A stretch of DNA of 64,000 nt, from positions 1,922,001 to 1,986,000 of the forward strand of contig CP119076.1 of NCBI GenBank assembly GCA_029027985.1, read 5' to 3'. The notes below the pieces were generated by a model. The model was not told where the DNA came from. It saw only the letters and a program-made list of their open reading frames with translations, and made no database searches. Below are positions 58,306 to 64,000 of the stretch, one piece after another. Within the stretch, counting starts at the first letter, position 1. Every line of letters starts with the position of its first letter. The position numbers and the translations under genes were made by a program. This stretch comes from Klebsiella aerogenes (GTDB lineage Bacteria > Pseudomonadota > Gammaproteobacteria > Enterobacterales > Enterobacteriaceae).

Positions 58306-58323
58306 TCTTTTTGATGAGGATAG

Positions 58324-59658
<1,335 letters not shown>

Positions 59659-59686
59659 TTAAGCTCAGGACGAGCGGAGTGATGAC

Positions 59687-60895
59687 ATGAATGAATATCC
59701 GGTAGTACTGGTCATTAACTGCGGCTCGTCTTCAATTAAATTTTCAGTCCTTGATGCCGCCAGCTGTGATGTATTAATGGCTGGCATTGCAGATGGCATT
59801 AATTCTGAAAATGCGTTCCTGTCAGTTAATGGCGGTGAGCCAGCCAGGCTGGCTCACCGCAGCTACGAAGGCGCATTGAAGGCGATTGCATTTGAATTAG
59901 AAAAACGCGATTTAATCGATAGCGTGGCGTTAATTGGCCACCGTATCGCACACGGCGGCAGCATATTTACCGAATCGGTGATGATTACTGATGACGTCAT
60001 CAATAATATTCGCCAGGTGTCGCCGCTGGCGCCGCTGCATAATTACGCCAACCTCAGCGGAATCGAATCGGCGCAGCAATTGTTCCCTGGCGTACAACAG
60101 GTGGCGGTATTCGATACCAGCTTCCACCAGACGCTGGCGCCGGAAGCGTTTCTCTACGGCCTGCCGTGGGACTATTACCAACAATGGGGCGTGCGCCGCT
60201 ATGGTTTCCATGGCACTTCGCACCGTTATGTAGCCCAGCGCGCGCTGGCGCTGCTTGAGTTACCTGAGCAGGACAGCGGGCTGGTGATTGCCCACCTTGG
60301 CAACGGCGCGTCGATTTGCGCGGTACACAACGGGCGAAGCGTTGACACGTCCATGGGCATGACGCCGCTGGAAGGGTTGATGATGGGGACCCGGAGCGGC
60401 GATGTCGATTTTGGCGCGATGGCGTGGATTGCCAGCGAAACTAACCAGACGCTCAGCGACCTCGAACGGGTGGTGAATAAAGAGTCCGGCCTGTTGGGCA
60501 TTTCCGGGCTGTCATCCGATCTGCGGGTGCTGGAAAAAGCCTGGCATGATGGGCATGAGCGCGCGCAACTGGCGATTAAAACTTTTGTGCATCGTATTGC
60601 CCGCCATATTGCTGGCCATGCGGCTTCGTTGCCGCGTCTTGACGGTATTATTTTTACCGGCGGTATTGGTGAGAACTCGGTACTTATTCGCCAGTTGGTT
60701 ATCGAACATTTGGCGGTATTCGGCGTCAGCCTGAATGATGAGCTAAATAAACAACCGAACTCCACCGGCGAGCGCATTATTTCCGCCCGCGAAGCAAAAG
60801 TCGTGTGCGCGGTGATCCCCACCAATGAAGAGAAGATGATTGCGCTCGACGCGATTCATTTAGGCAGAATTAATGCCGCCGTAGAATTTGTTTAA
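59687..60895 (+). CDS. tdcD: Propionate/acetate kinase TdcD
   Basis: Cytosolic kinase making ATP from propionyl phosphate, the last step of anaerobic threonine degradation. 402 residues of the acetokinase family: [13 protein letters not shown] at the N-terminus, the signature [21 protein letters not shown] (split around residue 215) and [11 protein letters not shown] near the C-terminus. 28 bp after tdcC. Confidence 0.96.
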   Translation: MNEYPVVLVINCGSSSIKFSVLDAASCDVLMAGIADGINSENAFLSVNGGEPARLAHRSYEGALKAIAFELEKRDLIDSVALIGHRIAHGGSIFTESVMITDDVINNIRQVSPLAPLHNYANLSGIESAQQLFPGVQQVAVFDTSFHQTLAPEAFLYGLPWDYYQQWGVRRYGFHGTSHRYVAQRALALLELPEQDSGLVIAHLGNGASICAVHNGRSVDTSMGMTPLEGLMMGTRSGDVDFGAMAWIASETNQTLSDLERVVNKESGLLGISGLSSDLRVLEKAWHDGHERAQLAIKTFVHRIARHIAGHAASLPRLDGIIFTGGIGENSVLIRQLVIEHLAVFGVSLNDELNKQPNSTGERIISAREAKVVCAVIPTNEEKMIALDAIHLGRINAAVEFV

Positions 60896-60928
60896 TTGAG
60901 TTGTTGTCCTGTAGAGAGATTATTTTTC

Positions 60929-63223
60929 ATGAAGGTAAATATCGATACCAGCGATATGCTGTACGCCGAAGCATGGCACGGATTTAACGGTACGGACTGG
61001 AAAGAAGAAATTAATGTCCGTGATTTTATTCAGCGCAACTATACGCCATACACCGGGGATGAATCTTTCCTCGCTGAGGCGACGCCTGCGACTACCGCGT
61101 TGTGGGAAAAAGTGATGGCCGGGATCCGCGTGGAGAATGCCACCCACGCGCCAGTCGATTTTGATAGCAATATTGCCACCACCATTACCGCTCACGATGC
61201 TGGCTATATTGAGCAGACGCTGGAAAAAATCGTCGGCCTGCAAACGGATCAACCGCTCAAGCGCGCGCTGCATCCGTTCGGCGGCATCAATATGATTAAA
61301 AGCTCGTTTGATGCCTACGGCCGCGAAATGGATAGCGAGTTTGAATATCTGTTTAGCGAATTGCGTAAAACCCACAACCAGGGCGTCTTCGATGCCTATT
61401 CGCCGGATATGCTGCGCTGCCGTAAATCCGGCGTGCTGACCGGCCTGCCGGACGGTTACGGCCGCGGACGCATCATCGGCGATTATCGCCGCGTGGCGCT
61501 GTACGGCATTGGTTATCTGGTGCGCGAGCGCGAACTGCAGTTTGCCGATCTACAAGCAACGCTGGAACGCGGGCAGGATCTGGAAGCCACTATTCGCCTG
61601 CGTGAAGAGCTGGCGGAGCACCGCCGCGCGCTGCTGCAAATGCAGGAAATGGCGGCGAAATACGGTTGTGATATCTCCCGCCCGGCGCGTACCGCCCAGG
61701 AAGCGGTGCAGTGGGTTTACTTCGCCTATCTGGCGGCGGTGAAATCGCAAAACGGCGGCGCGATGTCGCTGGGACGCACCGCTTCGTTCCTTGATATCTA
61801 TATTGAACGTGACTTCCAGGCAGGGATCCTCGATGAACAGCAGGCACAAGAGCTGATCGACCATTTCATTATGAAGATCCGCATGGTGCGTTTCCTGCGT
61901 ACGCCGGAATTCGACACGCTGTTCTCCGGCGATCCTATCTGGGCCACCGAGGTGATCGGTGGGATGGGGCTGGATGGCCGCACGCTGGTGACGAAAAACT
62001 CGTTCCGCTACCTGCATACGCTGCACACCATGGGTCCGGCGCCGGAACCGAACCTCACCGTGCTGTGGTCGGAAGCGCTACCGATCGCCTTTAAGAAATA
62101 CGCCGCTCAAGTGTCGATCATCACCTCCTCGCTGCAGTATGAAAACGACGACCTGATGCGCGCCGATTTCAATAGTGATGATTACGCTATTGCCTGCTGC
62201 GTCAGCCCGATGGTTATCGGCAAGCAGATGCAGTTCTTCGGCGCCCGCGCCAACCTCGCAAAAACGCTGCTGTATGCAATCAATGGCGGGGTGGATGAGA
62301 AACTTAAAATCCAGGTTGGGCCGAAAACCGCACCGCTAATGGACGCGGTGTTGGATTACGACAAAGTGATGGCGAGTCTCGATCACTTCATGGACTGGCT
62401 GGCGGTGCAATACATCAGTGCGTTGAATATCATTCACTACATGCACGATAAGTACAGCTATGAAGCCTCGCTGATGGCGCTGCACGATCGCGATGTGTAT
62501 CGCACGATGGCCTGCGGCATTGCCGGGCTGTCGGTGGCGGCGGATTCTCTGTCGGCCATCAAGCACGCGAAGGTGAAGCCGATTCGCGACGACAGCGGCC
62601 TGGCGATCGACTTTGAGATCGACGGCGACTATCCGCAGTATGGTAACAACGACCAGCGCGTTGACAGCATCGCCTGCGACCTGGTTGAACGCTTTATGAA
62701 GAAAATTAAGGTGTTGCCGACCTACCGCAACGCAGTGCCGACGCAGTCGATTCTGACTATCACCTCCAACGTGGTGTACGGTCAGAAAACCGGTAACACC
62801 CCGGACGGCCGTCGCGCCGGTACGCCGTTTGCGCCGGGAGCGAACCCAATGCACGGTCGCGATCGTAAAGGGGCGGTCGCCTCGCTAACTTCTGTGGCGA
62901 AACTGCCGTTCACCTACGCGAAGGACGGGATCTCCTATACCTTCTCGATCGTGCCGGCGGCGTTAGGGAAAGAGGAGGGTGTCCGACAAACCAACCTCGT
63001 CGGTCTGCTCGATGGCTACTTCCATCATGAAGAGCGGATTGAAGGCGGCCAGCATCTCAACGTCAACGTGATGAACCGCGAAATGCTGCTGGATGCTATC
63101 GCCCATCCGGAAAACTATCCGAACCTGACCATCCGCGTTTCGGGTTATGCGGTGCGCTTCAACGCGCTGACCCATGAACAACAGCAGGATGTCATTTCGC
63201 GGACCTTCACTCAGGCGCTGTAA
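60929..63223 (+). CDS. tdcE: 2-ketobutyrate formate-lyase / pyruvate formate-lyase 4 TdcE
   Basis: Glycyl-radical enzyme cleaving 2-oxobutyrate with CoA to propionyl-CoA and formate. 764 residues. The thiol pair is in [12 protein letters not shown] (about Cys418-Cys419) and the radical glycine in [12 protein letters not shown] near the C-terminus (about residue 734). I start at [16 protein letters not shown] as in E. coli; 11 upstream codons are open. Oxygen-sensitive and needs an activase encoded elsewhere. It is followed by a terminator-like stem-loop rather than tdcF. Confidence 0.96.
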   Translation: MKVNIDTSDMLYAEAWHGFNGTDWKEEINVRDFIQRNYTPYTGDESFLAEATPATTALWEKVMAGIRVENATHAPVDFDSNIATTITAHDAGYIEQTLEKIVGLQTDQPLKRALHPFGGINMIKSSFDAYGREMDSEFEYLFSELRKTHNQGVFDAYSPDMLRCRKSGVLTGLPDGYGRGRIIGDYRRVALYGIGYLVRERELQFADLQATLERGQDLEATIRLREELAEHRRALLQMQEMAAKYGCDISRPARTAQEAVQWVYFAYLAAVKSQNGGAMSLGRTASFLDIYIERDFQAGILDEQQAQELIDHFIMKIRMVRFLRTPEFDTLFSGDPIWATEVIGGMGLDGRTLVTKNSFRYLHTLHTMGPAPEPNLTVLWSEALPIAFKKYAAQVSIITSSLQYENDDLMRADFNSDDYAIACCVSPMVIGKQMQFFGARANLAKTLLYAINGGVDEKLKIQVGPKTAPLMDAVLDYDKVMASLDHFMDWLAVQYISALNIIHYMHDKYSYEASLMALHDRDVYRTMACGIAGLSVAADSLSAIKHAKVKPIRDDSGLAIDFEIDGDYPQYGNNDQRVDSIACDLVERFMKKIKVLPTYRNAVPTQSILTITSNVVYGQKTGNTPDGRRAGTPFAPGANPMHGRDRKGAVASLTSVAKLPFTYAKDGISYTFSIVPAALGKEEGVRQTNLVGLLDGYFHHEERIEGGQHLNVNVMNREMLLDAIAHPENYPNLTIRVSGYAVRFNALTHEQQQDVISRTFTQAL

Positions 63224-63228
63224 CGCAA

Positions 63229-63259
63229 CAGGGCGACGCAAATGGTCGCCCTGCTTTTT
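63229..63259 (+). terminator. Terminator-like hairpin between tdcE and tdcG
   Basis: Perfect 9-bp stem CAGGGCGAC/GTCGCCCTG with a 7-base loop, followed by CTTTTT. It stands inside what is one operon in other enterics, six bases past the tdcE stop. Confidence 0.8.
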
Positions 63260-63310
63260 ATCATCGATGTGACATTTGGTCTTCACTGCACGGTAAACCG
63301 AGGTGTGGAT

Positions 63311-64000
63311 ATGATTAGCGCTTTCGATATTTTCAAAATTGGTATTGGTCCTTCAAGCTCCCATACGGTGGGCCCCATGAATGCGGGGAAATGTTTTATT
63401 GCCGAACTGGTCGCCAGCGGCAACTTACCGCAGACCACGCGTATTGTCGTCGATCTCTATGGCTCGCTGTCGCTGACAGGCAAAGGCCATGCGACCGATG
63501 TCGCTATCATGATGGGATTGGCGGGTAATAGCCCGCAGGATGTTGATATTGACGCTATTCCGGCATTTATTCAGCAGGTGACAGAGTGCGGCCGCCTGCC
63601 GGTGGCGATGGATAGCCAGCGGGTTGATTTCCCGCTGCCGGAGAGCATTATTTTTCACGATAACGCGCTGGCGCGCCATGAGAATGGCATGCGCATCAGT
63701 GCCTGGAATGACCAGCAGCCGCTGTTAAGCAAAACCTATTACTCGATTGGCGGCGGTTTTATCGTTGAGGAAGCGCGCTTTGGCCAGACTCACGATATCG
63801 CGACGCCGGTACCTTTTGATTTCCGCTCCGCCCATGAACTACTCCAGCTGTGCGGGCACCATGGCCTTTCCATTTCCGGCCTGATGATGCAAAACGAGCT
63901 GGCGCTGCGTGATAAAGGGCAAGTCGATGCTGGTTTTGCCGCCATTTATGCGGTGATGCGCAACGGTATTGAACGTGGAATGAACACCGAAGGCGTGTTG
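63311..64000 (+). CDS. tdcG: L-serine dehydratase TdcG, 5' part
   Basis: Iron-sulfur serine deaminase of the SdaA/SdaB/TdcG family. 230 residues are visible, starting [29 protein letters not shown]; the frame is open at the window end, before the cluster cysteines. It is clearly similar to, but distinct from, SdaA at 9508-10872. Position after tdcE identifies it as tdcG. tdcF, normally between them in E. coli, is absent. Confidence 0.92.
   Translation, partial: MISAFDIFKIGIGPSSSHTVGPMNAGKCFIAELVASGNLPQTTRIVVDLYGSLSLTGKGHATDVAIMMGLAGNSPQDVDIDAIPAFIQQVTECGRLPVAMDSQRVDFPLPESIIFHDNALARHENGMRISAWNDQQPLLSKTYYSIGGGFIVEEARFGQTHDIATPVPFDFRSAHELLQLCGHHGLSISGLMMQNELALRDKGQVDAGFAAIYAVMRNGIERGMNTEGVL

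Overview
The window is chromosomal DNA of a gamma-proteobacterium of the family Enterobacteriaceae. Nearly every backbone protein can be aligned from memory with its Escherichia coli or Salmonella counterpart. Gene order is Salmonella/Klebsiella-like: fadD, rnd and minEDC are contiguous here, whereas in E. coli K-12 they lie on opposite sides of the terminus. The usual emtA-treA neighbours ycgR and ymgE are missing and the tdc operon lacks tdcF. A Klebsiella/Raoultella-type organism is my best guess, but genus is not proven by anything visible.

Backbone, 1-23.7 kb: the 3' end of an FtsI-like transpeptidase; rlmA; mntP with a manganese riboswitch, a Fur box and two MntR-type boxes; yobD; the mannose PTS manXYZ; yoaE; the EAL protein yoaD; sdaA; nudL-pabB; yoaH; yoaB; yoaA; tsaB; the lipoprotein yeaY; fadD with a FadR-like site; rnd; the division-site operon minCDE; and ycgL-ycgM-ycgN.

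First accessory insert, 23.7-30.3 kb: a four-gene chaperone-usher fimbrial operon read leftward (major subunit, usher, chaperone, tip adhesin), an AT-rich spacer, a second diverged copy of the dsbB 3' end, two possible tiny membrane proteins, and a YeaR-like DUF1971 cupin. Backbone resumes at 30.3-41.4 kb with dsbB, nhaB, fadR, ycgB, dadAX with a class II CRP promoter, cvrA, ldcA and emtA.

Second accessory insert, 41.4-51.2 kb: a Fur-boxed FoxA/FhuA-type siderophore receptor, then a seven-gene leftward operon. Its genes encode a Tat-exported binding protein, a FecCD-type permease, an ATPase, a SAM methyltransferase, a ModD/NadC-like protein, a TonB-dependent receptor and a MOSC protein. A near-consensus ModE operator lies directly upstream. 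Promoter site and gene content together point to an outer-membrane-to-cytoplasm molybdenum (or tungsten) acquisition system. This is the most interesting object in the window.

Third region, 51.2-64.0 kb: treA; the ruins of an oligosaccharide operon (a GPH symporter broken by one missing base, a carbohydrate porin cut short and joined out of frame to the middle of a GH3 beta-glucosidase); and the anaerobic threonine/serine degradation operon tdcABCDE-G, with a consensus CRP site before tdcA. The window ends inside tdcG.
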